A stretch of DNA of 64,000 nucleotides from NCBI GenBank assembly GCA_018697195.1, contig CM031864.1, forward strand, positions 22,257,943 to 22,321,942, read 5' to 3'. The stretch is from Certhia americana. Its lineage: Eukaryota; Chordata; Aves; Passeriformes; Certhiidae. The notes beneath the pieces are model-generated. The model searched no databases, was not told where the DNA came from, and saw only the letters and a program-made list of their open reading frames with translations. How positions within the stretch are numbered: position 1 is the first letter of the stretch; each line of letters starts with the position of its first letter. The position numbers and the translations under genes were made by a program. Positions 24,901 through 36,000 of the stretch are shown here, in pieces.

Positions 24901-27900
24901 ACACAATTTAAAGTGTGTTTAAACAACACATGTTCTATTGCTGTAAATGTTAAGGTAGCTGACAGGATAATACTGTTAAACCAGTGTGAACCATTTGTTT
25001 TTCATTTTCTCACTTAGCTTTTCTTCTGACTGTAAATACTCCTGCATTTGCATTGTTACATGTTACATTATGCATCTTCTGTCAGTTTAAGTTCAGGATC
25101 CTGCTGTTCATGGAAAAAATATGATACAAATCTAATATTTTTCATGTAGGTAGATACCATGCTAAAAATGGGTTTCCAGCAACAAGTGTTGGATATTTTG
25201 GAAGACATCTCTCATGATCATCAAACCATACTGGTGTCAGCCACAATTCCAGTGGGCATTGAGCACTTGGCAAATCAGCTTCTGCACAATTTTGTCAGAA
25301 TTACAATTGGAGAGAAGAATCTGCCGTGTTCCAATGTTCGGCAAATTATCTTGTGGGTAGAAGAACCATCTAAAAAGAAAAAACTATTTGAAATACTAAA
25401 CGTAAGTTTAATATTTTTCTCATAAAAACAATTTATAAAGTGATTCATGTCTTTCCACATCTCTGTCAGGTTCTCATCTCACAATCAGGAGAAATTGGAT
25501 CCATGCTGTTGATGAAAAGCCAATGGTTGTAATCCCTTTTTAAATAAACTGTTTAATTTTACAGGATAAGAAGCTCTTCAAGCCTCCAGTGTTGGTGTTT
25601 GTGGACTGTAAACTAGGAGCAGATCTGTTGAGTGATGCTGTTCATAAGATTACAGGATTGCAGTGCACAGCTATGCATTCTGAAAAATCTCAGGTGGAAA
25701 GAACAGACATACTACAGGTTTGTGCCTGCTCAAGTTAAGGGTGTTTTGGTAGATTTCAAATGGCCTTTTTCTAAAATGTGGCTTCTTTTAAATGACTGAA
25801 ATCATAATTGACTGCTTTTCTGCAGTAGTACCTGAGGTATTGCTGGGGGGGTGCATAAGAGACAGACAGGACTAAACGAAACTGTAGATAATAATCCTGT
25901 TCTAAATGTAGATAAATACAGAGACTGTTTCCCAGATTATTTGAAATGGGGATTTAAATAAGCATTTAGCTGTAGGTGATAATTTTTAGAATTAAAATTG
26001 TGGGTTTGATCTTTCTTTGGTTATCTCTCTGAATTATATTCCTGTTTAAATCAAGAATACAGGGAGCCATTCTCTCTTCTGCAATAGAATAATCCCACTG
26101 CATGTGTTTCTACACCAAATAACTAGCTGTTAACCTATGCTTGGAGAGGTTCAAAATACAAATAAGGAAAAAAAATTAATTTTGGTTTGTTCTTTCCTCA
26201 CCAGGGATTACTTCAAGAGAAGTATGAAGTTATAGTAAGTACTGGAGTCCTTGGACGAGGGCTTGACCTTGTCAATGTCAGACTGGTGGTGAATTTTGAT
26301 ATGCCTTCAAGTATGGATGAATATGTACACCAGGTGAATAAATAAATTGCTGATGCTTTATTTGAAAAGTACATTGAAATGTGACATTCACCTGTGGAAA
26401 TTTAAATGTAAACAGAAAGATCATTTTCCTCTTCAGAATTATTTTTTATAGGAAAGGAAAAATGGTTCTGGTTATCTCTTCTGAAAGTCTCTTATGTAAA
26501 TTACTCAAATCAGGAATTCCTGTTATCTCCTATGTAAGAGTGTCTTTAAATCCCTTACTTTTGCAGTGTTCTTCTTCCTGTTTTGTACTCTCTTATATCA
26601 TTTTGTGTCTATAGAAAACAAAGTTTACCAATTTTTTTTGTGTGAAGAAAGGCCAAATGCCCCTCTTGCAGGAGCAGCTCATCCGCAGTGTGGGATATGC
26701 ATTAATAATCTGGAAGTCAGTCATGAACTTGATTTATTCTCCTCTTTCTAGTCGAGCAACTCCTCTGGTATTTTTTTTTCTGTGGATTTCCTGCTTTAGC
26801 AAAGATGATCTGCGAGTTGCCCATGTGTGTTTATGTGCACAGTCCCCAGCCCTAGTTTAGCTGGCACAACAAGAGAACTCGTTCTTGTCCTCTTTGTGGT
26901 GTGAGGAGGACACAGTGCTACTGTGTGCAGTTCTGAGAACATCAACTGTGGGAAAAGGCAGCAAACTGGAGGGAGTCCAGGTGAAGTCAGGGGGCTGGCA
27001 CACGTGGCATTTCGGGACAGGCTGAGGCAACTGGGCTTGTTTGGGCTGCACTAGAGACTTAATTGCTCTCTTCCATTCGGGTGATTACAGAGCAGACAGA
27101 GCCAGACTCTCCTTGGAGGTGCCCAGGGAAAGGACAAGAGACAGCAGTTGTAACTCTCTGCAAAGGAAAGTGTGGCCTCATAGCAGGGAGAAGGGATTTT
27201 TTTGGCAGGAGGAGTCAGGCAGTGATGGGGCTTTTGTGCTTCAGACACTTGAAACAAGGCCCTGAGGGAACTGACCTGACTTTGAAGTAAACCTTGTTCT
27301 GAAAAGATGAGGAGGACTTCTGGACCTCTGGAAGTTATCTATTGTCATGAACTCCTCAAGTAGCCTATGTTATTAACTGCAGTATTCCCCTCTTGTTTTT
27401 AATTATCTTTCTGCTAAAGTTTCAAGCATGTAGTAAGTAAATAAAAATGGTTCTTCCTAGCATCCAAACTATACCAGTATTAACATGTTAGCTGTTCCTA
27501 AATAGAGGGTAGATTTGTAAATTTTTTTCTAATTTCTTCAGGCATTTTAGATAACATTGGTAAATAATTTAAAGTTACTAGGATGTTGAAAGTAAAGGGC
27601 ATTTTTGTGGCCATGCTGGCACATATTGTGCTTGATATCAAGTATAAGTATTTGGCATCTCTATAGTTTTTTAAGGCCTTTTGTTTGGATCAGATTTACT
27701 GTAAGCCTTTGCCTATCATCTGTACCTCATTTCTCAGTATCAATATTGGACTTCTAGTATGTCCCATAAATATCATAATTTTAAATGCATTTTAGCTACA
27801 GCTTCAGATCTACATATCCTGAATTCAGGAAGTTTATTGTAAGTATCTTTGTGCTTAGATGATGTGAGAGTTTTGGCCCTGTCACTTAGGTTTACCTGCT

Positions 27901-28253
27901 GTTTTGTAACAAAAACCCACAAACTTCTGAGACTATTTGAAGGACTTCAGTTTAGCATTCTAACTTAAAATGAATTTGTGCTTTTTCAGGTTGGAAGAGC
28001 AGGGAGATTGGGTCACAGTGGAACTGCAATTACTTTTATTAATAACAACAGCAAGAAGCTCTTTTGGGATGTTGTGAAGAGAGTGAAGCCCACAGGCACC
28101 ATTCTTCCCCCACAGCTGCTTAATTCCCCATATCTGCATGACCAGAAGAGAAGGGAACAACAGAGACTGAAACAGTTCCAGAATAGCCTTGTAACAGGAG
28201 ATAATATTATGGACATTGTTAAAAAACACAACAAAAATAATTCTCAGAGGTAA
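21965..28253 (+). CDS. DDX59: DDX59, zinc-finger HIT / DEAD-box RNA helicase, complete coding region
   Basis: Seven coding exons: 21976-22788 (exon begins 21965), 23973-24140, 24669-24758, 25150-25401, 25565-25717, 26205-26333 and 27990-28253. All are phase 0 with GT-AG introns and encode 622 aa (human protein about 619). Residues 112-135 form a zf-HIT-type cysteine cluster (C112, C115, C123, C131, C135). Helicase motifs follow in order: Q motif near 225-237 (GYEVPTPIQ), motif I ADTGSGKT 250-257, Ia PTRELA 282-287, Ib TPGR 332-335, II DEVD 356-359, III SAT 387-389, [11 protein letters not shown] 504-513 and VI HQVGRAGR 534-541. DDX59 is an ATP-dependent RNA helicase; human loss-of-function causes orofaciodigital syndrome with impaired Hedgehog signalling. 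Motif II has Val where the human protein has Ala. The ATG is the first in its exon, 11 bases after the acceptor. Confidence 0.97.
26915..27350 (+). mobile_element. CR1 LINE 3'-region fragment inside a DDX59 intron
   Basis: It carries the recognisable order of CR1 ORF2 C-terminal text: CTGTGTGCAGTTCTGAG, GAGGGAGTCCAGGTGAAG, GGACAGGCTGAGGCAACTGG, AGCCAGACTCTCCTTGGAGG and TGCCCAGGGAAAGGACAAGA. The frame is broken by indels. It lies in sense orientation in the last intron (26334-27989), between exons encoding helicase motifs V and VI. Edges are approximate. Confidence 0.7.
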
Positions 28254-28560
28254 TAAAGGCATATTTATAGGCAATTGTAACTACAATAAAAGGGTGATTA
28301 AAAATAAATATGAAATTTTGCGTTGTATATTGCATTTTTAAAAGAAATTTGTACAGTTTTTTAAGAAGTCTCCTTTTTATCTCATTTTTATTTTGAAATG
28401 CAGGGTATTGTGTACTTGAATTACTGTAGTACCTAGTAAAAGTACTCCAGAACCCTTTTTCAAAACCAGTAGTCCTTGCTGGCTAGAAGAAAAAAAATTA
28501 GTGGCTGATGAGCCTCTGAAAATTTCTTCCTGTTAACTTAAATAAAATCTTCCACTGGTA
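28254..28560 (+). terminator. DDX59: DDX59 3' UTR with candidate polyadenylation signals
   Basis: The stop codon TAA at 28251-28253 is followed by AATAAA at 28285-28290 and a second AATAAA at 28541-28546, with an overlapping TAATAAA at the stop itself. Which is used cannot be decided from sequence. Confidence 0.55.
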
Positions 28561-30030
28561 ATGTTTCTCCATGTCCTCAGTATGCTCTCTTGGGGTTGCT
28601 TAAGAACATATATGCAAATGTTGTTTATAAACAGTACTGAAAAATTAGTTTGTCCATTAGTGCCTGTAGACCAGCTGGAAGTTCTGCTGATGGACTTTGC
28701 AATACCAGAAATAATTTGTATTAGTATAACTTCATGGAAGAGAAATAAGATAAAACCTATAATTTTGATTTTATTGAATCAAAATGATGTCTTCTTTAAA
28801 GATGGAATTCCTTGGTTTTTCTGTCTCATTTGAAATAATCCACTCCTGCCTGTAAAATGTTTTTGTGTAACTCTCCTGCAGACCAGTTTGTATTTTACAA
28901 ACCACAAAGTTTTTATTTTACTAGTCATGTAACATAGTTTCCTGTCTCAAACTGGATTGACCAATAAATACACTGCTCTGAGATTTTGATACTTTCCTCA
29001 CAAGTTGTGAGCTATGAAAACTGTGTAGTCATGGGTAAATGGATGTGATTGCACGAAGTCTGAGAGTACTCTGAGAGCTACTACTTAAAATTGTAGCATT
29101 AAAGGAAACTTCTGTTGGAGCTGTGGCTAAATGATTTCTTCTACATCACTTGCTCTCATCTTGCTTTCCTTTTTTCCCCCTGACCATGCACTGCTGTTGT
29201 TAATGATATTGCAGCTTTTGAAGGATCAAAGGCAGGTGACTTCTTGTTGACTTGTAACCATGAATTAATTGCAAGTCTGCAATGAGCAGATACAAGAGGG
29301 AAAAAAATGCTTTCATATACTGATACTTATATAGAGCTTTCGAAAACACAAAAAACATTTACATGTAGAAAGACAGGGAGTATATTTTACAGAGTTGTTT
29401 TTTTTTTTTTGTACCCTAAAGTAGTATCTTTTGTTACTATGTGTCTCTGTACCAGAGAGAAACTAAAATAACATCCCAAAGATGCATTGATAGCCATCTT
29501 TAGTTACTAGTCCTGGTCCATACTGAGTTATTTATTGCATATCAAAATCCTGAAAATAAAACTTCTTTCCATGTTCACAGACCTCCTATTCAAGGTTAAC
29601 TTTGTTGTTCTATTGGAGTCTGTTAGCTGTGAAACACAAAGAGTGTAAATGTGAGTGAATGGAGACGTGATCTGGAATTGCCTTAATTTGGAAATCATGG
29701 TAGATCATTTGGAAGCAATATCTATGGTCATCTTTGTTGCTAAATAGTTAGATTGTTCTTTTTACCAACTGGTGCTTCTTTGCAATGCTTGATTTACTTT
29801 CTGAAACAAATCATAGAACTCAATAAATGAAGTCAAATAGCCTGTTGTTGGAAGCAGTCATTCCAATATAAAAGAATTATTTTTTTTAAATATTGGAGGT
29901 GAAACAGGTACTATTGTTCTTAATGTTTGGGAACACATACTGCAGTATATGTAAGGAGCTCCCCATGCAGCAAAACATAACTCACACTGCACATAAGCAT
30001 CATAAAAATTTTTTTGCTTTGTCTCCCCAG
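28561..30030 (+). other. DDX59-KIF14 intergenic DNA / KIF14 5' flank
   Basis: About 1.5 kb of AT-rich DNA with no CpG island and no protein-like open frame. At 30009-30030 a strong polypyrimidine tract ends in CCCCAG, so an exon beginning at 30031 is likely. That makes the KIF14 ATG exon a second exon, with an untranslated exon 1 somewhere upstream. A candidate donor (AACAG followed by GTACTA near 29910) exists but is unsupported. No obvious promoter was found. Confidence 0.45.
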
Positions 30031-33000
30031 ATTCCTTACAAAGCAGCAATTAGAAATAATCCTTTAGGAAAGGTGCTGTACTTGTCAACGTCTGGGTTTT
30101 AATTAGCTGGAAGACAAGATGCCTATTTATACAGTTCCTGCCAGGAGCCCTGCTGGGACACGATGCACAGCCACTTTGCAGAAACCTTCCTCACACGATA
30201 CCCTGGCCAGCAGTAAAGCATCTGGGCAGCAGCTGAAGTCACAGGTTTTGGGACAAAAGGATGGTCTGCCTTCATGTCCTCAGAATAAGGCTGAGGAAGT
30301 AAATCGGACCTATGTGATTTCAGCTTGTGGAGAAGTGAGTGATGTGTCAACTTCTTTTAAACTGGAAGGCAGATTAACACTCCAGAGGAGAACTGGAGCA
30401 AGCAAAAAATCGGTGTCTGATGACACAACACAGAGTAAAGAAGAGCTACAAACAGAGAAAAGACTTACTCTGCAGAGGCGTGTGAGGACTGGCTCCACAG
30501 AGAAGAGTAAAATTAATCAGAATATTGTGCCTAGAAAAGGAAATGATGACTGTGATGCACAAGGAAATGACAAGATTACACTTCCACAGAATATTAGGGG
30601 TACAGATGGTGTTAAGATAAACTTGAAGTTAACTGAGAGTCAGCCAAGTACCAAGTTGCAGCATAACCTGAACAGCAAAGATTCCTTTGGTTTAGTTGGT
30701 GGTGTCTGTGAAAATGCTATCAACAGGTGTTTAAAAGGTAAGATTAGCACTGCTGACACAAAGTTTCAAAATGAAGTTCCTAAATCGGAGCAGTTTGTTA
30801 CCTCAAAATGTACTAATAGCCTGTCAGGAGAGCAACTGAATGAAAAAGGGAATATAAATAAGCTAGTTGGAAAACATAAGGTACAGCACTTGATGATAAA
30901 ACACAGCAGCTTGGAAAGACCAAGAACACCAGCAAAAGCTTTAACAGAACGATTTAGACTTACACCAAAGAACAGCACTTCTCAAGATCAACCATCTCTC
31001 AAACTGGCCTCGAATGAACTAACGCCTCATGTGCAAATTTTAGCCAAGAAAATACCTAGTGTCTCCAGCTCTCTTCCTGTGACTGCAAGTTCAGAAACAG
31101 AAGTGACCACAGAAACCTTAGCTATGAGCACCAGTACTGGGGAAGATGTTTTCAAAGTGAAAAACAGCAAAGTGATTGTAGCTGTGAGGGTGCGGCCCTT
31201 CAGCAGCAGGTTTGTATCCTGGACTTATTTCTGGTGCTTGCAGTGTGTGTTGACTTCTACTTTGTACTTGTTATTTCATCATTGATCCTATAAGGATATA
31301 ATACATTCTTGGAAATTAGCTGACACTTCATGCAACTCCAAGATGGATTTTATTAAGAAACCGAATTGACTTTATTGGTGTTAGAGTCTATTTTTTACAC
31401 ATTCATTAACAGAAGTGTTTTGAATCTTAATACTTCGTATGTTCCTCAAATGGATATTTTTAGCAATGATCACTGATTTTTTCATTTCATTTATTAGGCA
31501 GTAAAATTACTAACTTAAAGCATGTCACTTATATTTTTTTCTTTTCCCACATTTTCTATTCAGAGAGAAAACTGAAAACTCGTTGCCTGTGATCTCCATG
31601 AGCGGTTCAGAGACAATTGTACGAAATCCATCCACAAACCAAGTTTACAGCTTCAGCTACGACTTCTCCTTCTGGTCTTTTGACAAGGATCATCCTAATT
31701 TTGCAGGCCAAGCAATGATTTATAAAACTTTGGCACTGCCACTACTCGAAAGAGCTTTTGAGGGATACAATGCTTGTCTTTTTGCTTATGGGCAGACTGG
31801 CTCTGGGAAGTCATACACGTAAGTTTCTAATAATAATTGTTAAAATTCTGCCAATTGGTATGCAGTGTTAAGTCATGAAAGAGATTGAATGGGACAGATT
31901 TCAGAGGGATTGAATTGTGTCAAAAGGTTGTGTATTTTAAAAATAATTAAACCAGTATTGATAGCAATTAAGCAAAATTTAACTTTGGAATATTTTTAGG
32001 TATGTGACCCTGACTTCTTTCTACTCTTAATGGAGAAAATAAAAACTTTTCAGAGATTTTAGTGAAGGAAAACCTTTATTAATGCAGAGAGCTTGTCAGA
32101 CTCTTCCTGTGCTGTTTTTCACCACTGTTTGTTATTTTGTGCATGAAGTGGCATAGTAAAGTATAGCATGTTTTTTGGAGAAGACATTTAAGAGATCATT
32201 ATAATTATGGTCCTTATGCTTCAGAACTTTAAATAAATCCAGATGCTTGTGGCACTGCTTACTTGAAACCAGATCTTTGCACAAAATAATTCCAGATAAG
32301 TAACATATTTAGGGTTTATAACCGATTGTGTATTCCTTATTTATATTTTGAAATAGAATGCCTAGTGAACTGTTTGGTTTCCAAACATACATCTATTAAA
32401 GTTAGTTTGAGTTTTATAGTTCCTATCAGTGTGCTATAGACTTTAATAAAGGTGGTTGAGGACCAGAAATATTTCTGTTCGATTTACAGTAAGTATAGAA
32501 CTTACACAGAATTAACTTCCATTTCAAGTGAGTGAACTTCCATTTTAAGTGGATGAACTCAGTTTTTACTTACACTGTTGTTTTTACCTTAGCCTAGAAG
32601 AAAGATAAACTCAGGGTTGCAACTGTTATCCTCTTTGTAGGTTTGTTGGGTTTTTGTTTGGATTTTTTTCTTTCACTTTTCACGATATAACTTACCTTCA
32701 TCCCTTTGCATTTTGAACAAGGCTGAAATTAGTATCAGGGTCCTCTGGTCAAGTTCACACAAGTTTCTGCTGTGCAGCCCTGGGTGTCTCTAGACTGCAG
32801 GTGTGTTAGTCAAGTGCACTGATGTGCTGCTGTGGCAGAACTCAACAGGAAACAACTGCACCAGAGCTGGAGACAGGTGGCACTGGAAGTGTGCAGAGAA
32901 TGTAAAATTCAAGCATGTTAAGATATTGATCATCTCTAGGTTTAGACTCTTCAGCTGCTGTAGAGTCTTTGTTTTACTTGGGTTTTCAGGCTATTTCTCA

Positions 33001-36000
33001 ATGGATGGAATAGAGATAGTACTTCTGGGTATCACCTTGTCCAGCTCCACACTTAGACAAGCACCGATTTAGATCAGGTTAATTTCTGTTTCTTATTGTT
33101 GTATAACTTAGAAGCTTGTGGCATGGCAACTGCAGAGCTGTACAGTTAATGTTAAAACTCTGTGGAGAGCTACAAAACTAAACCAGCAGGATTTTTGTGA
33201 CCACAGGATGATGGGATTTGATGAAGACCAAGGAATAATTCCAAGACTTTGTGAAGATCTTTTCACTCAAATAGCACAAATGGACAAGGAACAGGTGATA
33301 ACGCTTATGCCATTGACCTTATATTGGAATACGGGGAAAGTGATACTTTAGTTCTGATTCCTTTATTAGTGTTCATATTATTTTGCTGATTCAAATCTTA
33401 TTTGTATTCTTAGCTCTGATTAATGGGGTTCCCTAAAACAGTCAAAATCAACATTGTTTTGCTTCCTTAATGGCTGTAATGTAAGAAAGAAATATGGGCA
33501 TATTTTTGTTGCATCACTGGACTAGGATTCTTTTCTTTGTGTTGCATGTCTTACATTTTAAGATTCATGTAAGGAAAGGCAAAACCAAATCCCAGTGTGT
33601 TCCATACTTTCAGTGGAGACAGTAAAGTAGAGCTCAAAAATATGAATTTATCATTAAACATCACCTATCAAAGCAAAATACACTGCAATAGTACTATAAT
33701 TCTAGTATTCCAGCTCAGTATTCTAGCTGAAACAAAAAATAATCACCTTCACTTTCTTTGTATTTTCTCTCTGTGTTGTTGGTTGTCTGTAACAGCAGAC
33801 TTGTGGTTCAGTAGACTTTAACATTCAGTTAATCTTATTCAGGCAAACTTCTCCATGTTTAGCTGTTCCAAATTTCTTTACTGCTTTATATTTGAATTCT
33901 AGACTTTGAATCCTGTGAACATCTAGTATGCAAATCCTCCAGCATTGATAGACACTGAAGAATTTAAGAAAGCTATTTATTGCTGAGTTTGGCTATAGAG
34001 TATAACTTCTAAAAAATACAGACCTTTTTTTATTCCTTTGCTTTATGCATTGTAAGGGATTCTGTTGCAGTGAATTGTCTTGAGTCTTGTCTTTTGGATT
34101 CCAGTGCTTTAGGGGCTTTGCTGCAGTCTTCCTTGTCTCTTAAAGTTCTATTCTTTTTGAAATTAGAAAAAAGACCCAGACACCTTCAGAGAAAAAACAT
34201 GTGTTTTCATGGAAGTGTTGCTGTGGTGTTTTTGTTTTTTTAATTGCTGTATGTAGAATCAGGGTTTACCTTTCCATTAGGTCATTCAGTTCCATGTCAG
34301 GATGTTGGCAGCATGCCTTCAATCTATGCCTTCCCTGTAACAAATATCCTGCTGTGGGAGACACAATCCTTAAGGGAAAGAGATGAGTGCAGGTGTAAAC
34401 AAAACAATGTTTCCATGTACTAAAAACCCAACGCTGAAACTTCTGAAGTGCATATATACATATTTTTAGTGCTTTATAGCTTCCATCTGGGAATGTCTAT
34501 GGATGGAATTCAAATAAATTGTATTTTTGGTCTCAGCAGAGGTGTTACAGTAGATAACCTTTAAGGGTCCCTTTCAACCCAAACTGTTTTATGATATAAT
34601 TTTTCTTGGAAAGTCACTTCAACACAAATGTTTATAACATTGAAAATCATCATCTGGTAGTCCAAGTTAATTTTTCAAACAAAGGATGATGAATATGTAT
34701 TGTGGACTATATTAATAACCCTTGGTTTTTTAGGTTTTGTATCATCTTGAAATGAGCTTCTTTGAAGTATACAATGAGAAGATTCATGATTTGCTTGTCT
34801 TTAAAGCTGAAAATGGACAGAAGAAACAAGTAAGTTGCTCACAGAATCGAGTATCTGCATAACTGCTAAACAGTGGCATTTATTCTGAAACAAAAATGCA
34901 CAAATGGCAATGATAATTGTTTTTTATCTGAGTACCTTAGTTGTGAACAATGGGATTCAAGTAAAAAAAACAAATAAAAATATCAAAATATCACCACATG
35001 ACTTAAAGCAAAATGCTTGTCACTGGAGAAATGCTTAGTGAAGCTGAAATAGAAGCAAAATGATTTAGTAGAATTTATCAAAATAGTTCAAATCTCCCCT
35101 TATCTGCAAAATGAAGATGATCTCATCAGCCTTTTTATGAAGTCTCCTAGGATAAATCTAAATCTTCAGCTTATAATAAGAGTCTTCTGTACAATATAGT
35201 TGGAGTTATAGCCCTGTAATTTGGATGGAGTTTTCTTTTTTTGTTGCCTGTTTGTCTCTTAAGGAGCTGGAGGAGGGGGGAAAGAAACAAGATCGGCCTG
35301 ATTAACTAGTTAAGGATCACTAGTTAAACCAGTTTAGCTAGTGTTTAGTGGTTATGTAGTAGAATATGTAAAACCATAAATTAAAGAAATCTGTCTTAAG
35401 TAGTGTATGTAAGGAAGGAATTTATTATGTCTGGTTTATCAAAAAAAAAGTACTTCCTGTGCTTTGACAATGAACACTATCCTGGCCACTTGTGCATAAA
35501 TTGAATATTAGTTTATGATAGATGCAACAGATGGTATGAAAAGATGATATGCAACATCCAACTTGCTGTTGAAATAAGTCCTTTAACCTAAGCTTGGGAC
35601 TTTGGTGGACTTGTTATAAACAAATTAAGAATCTACTGTCTTCTCTAAAGTAGGAGGGCTTTCACTCTGAGTTTTGCCAGTGATTTTGGGGTAAGCTACT
35701 TAGAAATGTAAAAGATTTATGTAGTAGCATTTTTTAAGATATTCCTGAGTACTAGATCTAATTAATACACTCCTAATAATTTTTATTTTGAAATTATTCT
35801 CATCAGCTTCGTGTAAGAGAACATCCAGTGTTAGGACCATATGTGGAAGGCCTGACAGTGTAAGTCCTAACTGTACTTATTTTAACAGATGTATGGTGTA
35901 ATCCTGAAAGGATATCTTGAGGCTCTATGAAAGCTTCTGTACTCACCAGTAAATTAAGCAAGATCCCAGTGATATGTAGTTTTAGAAAAATGCATACCCA

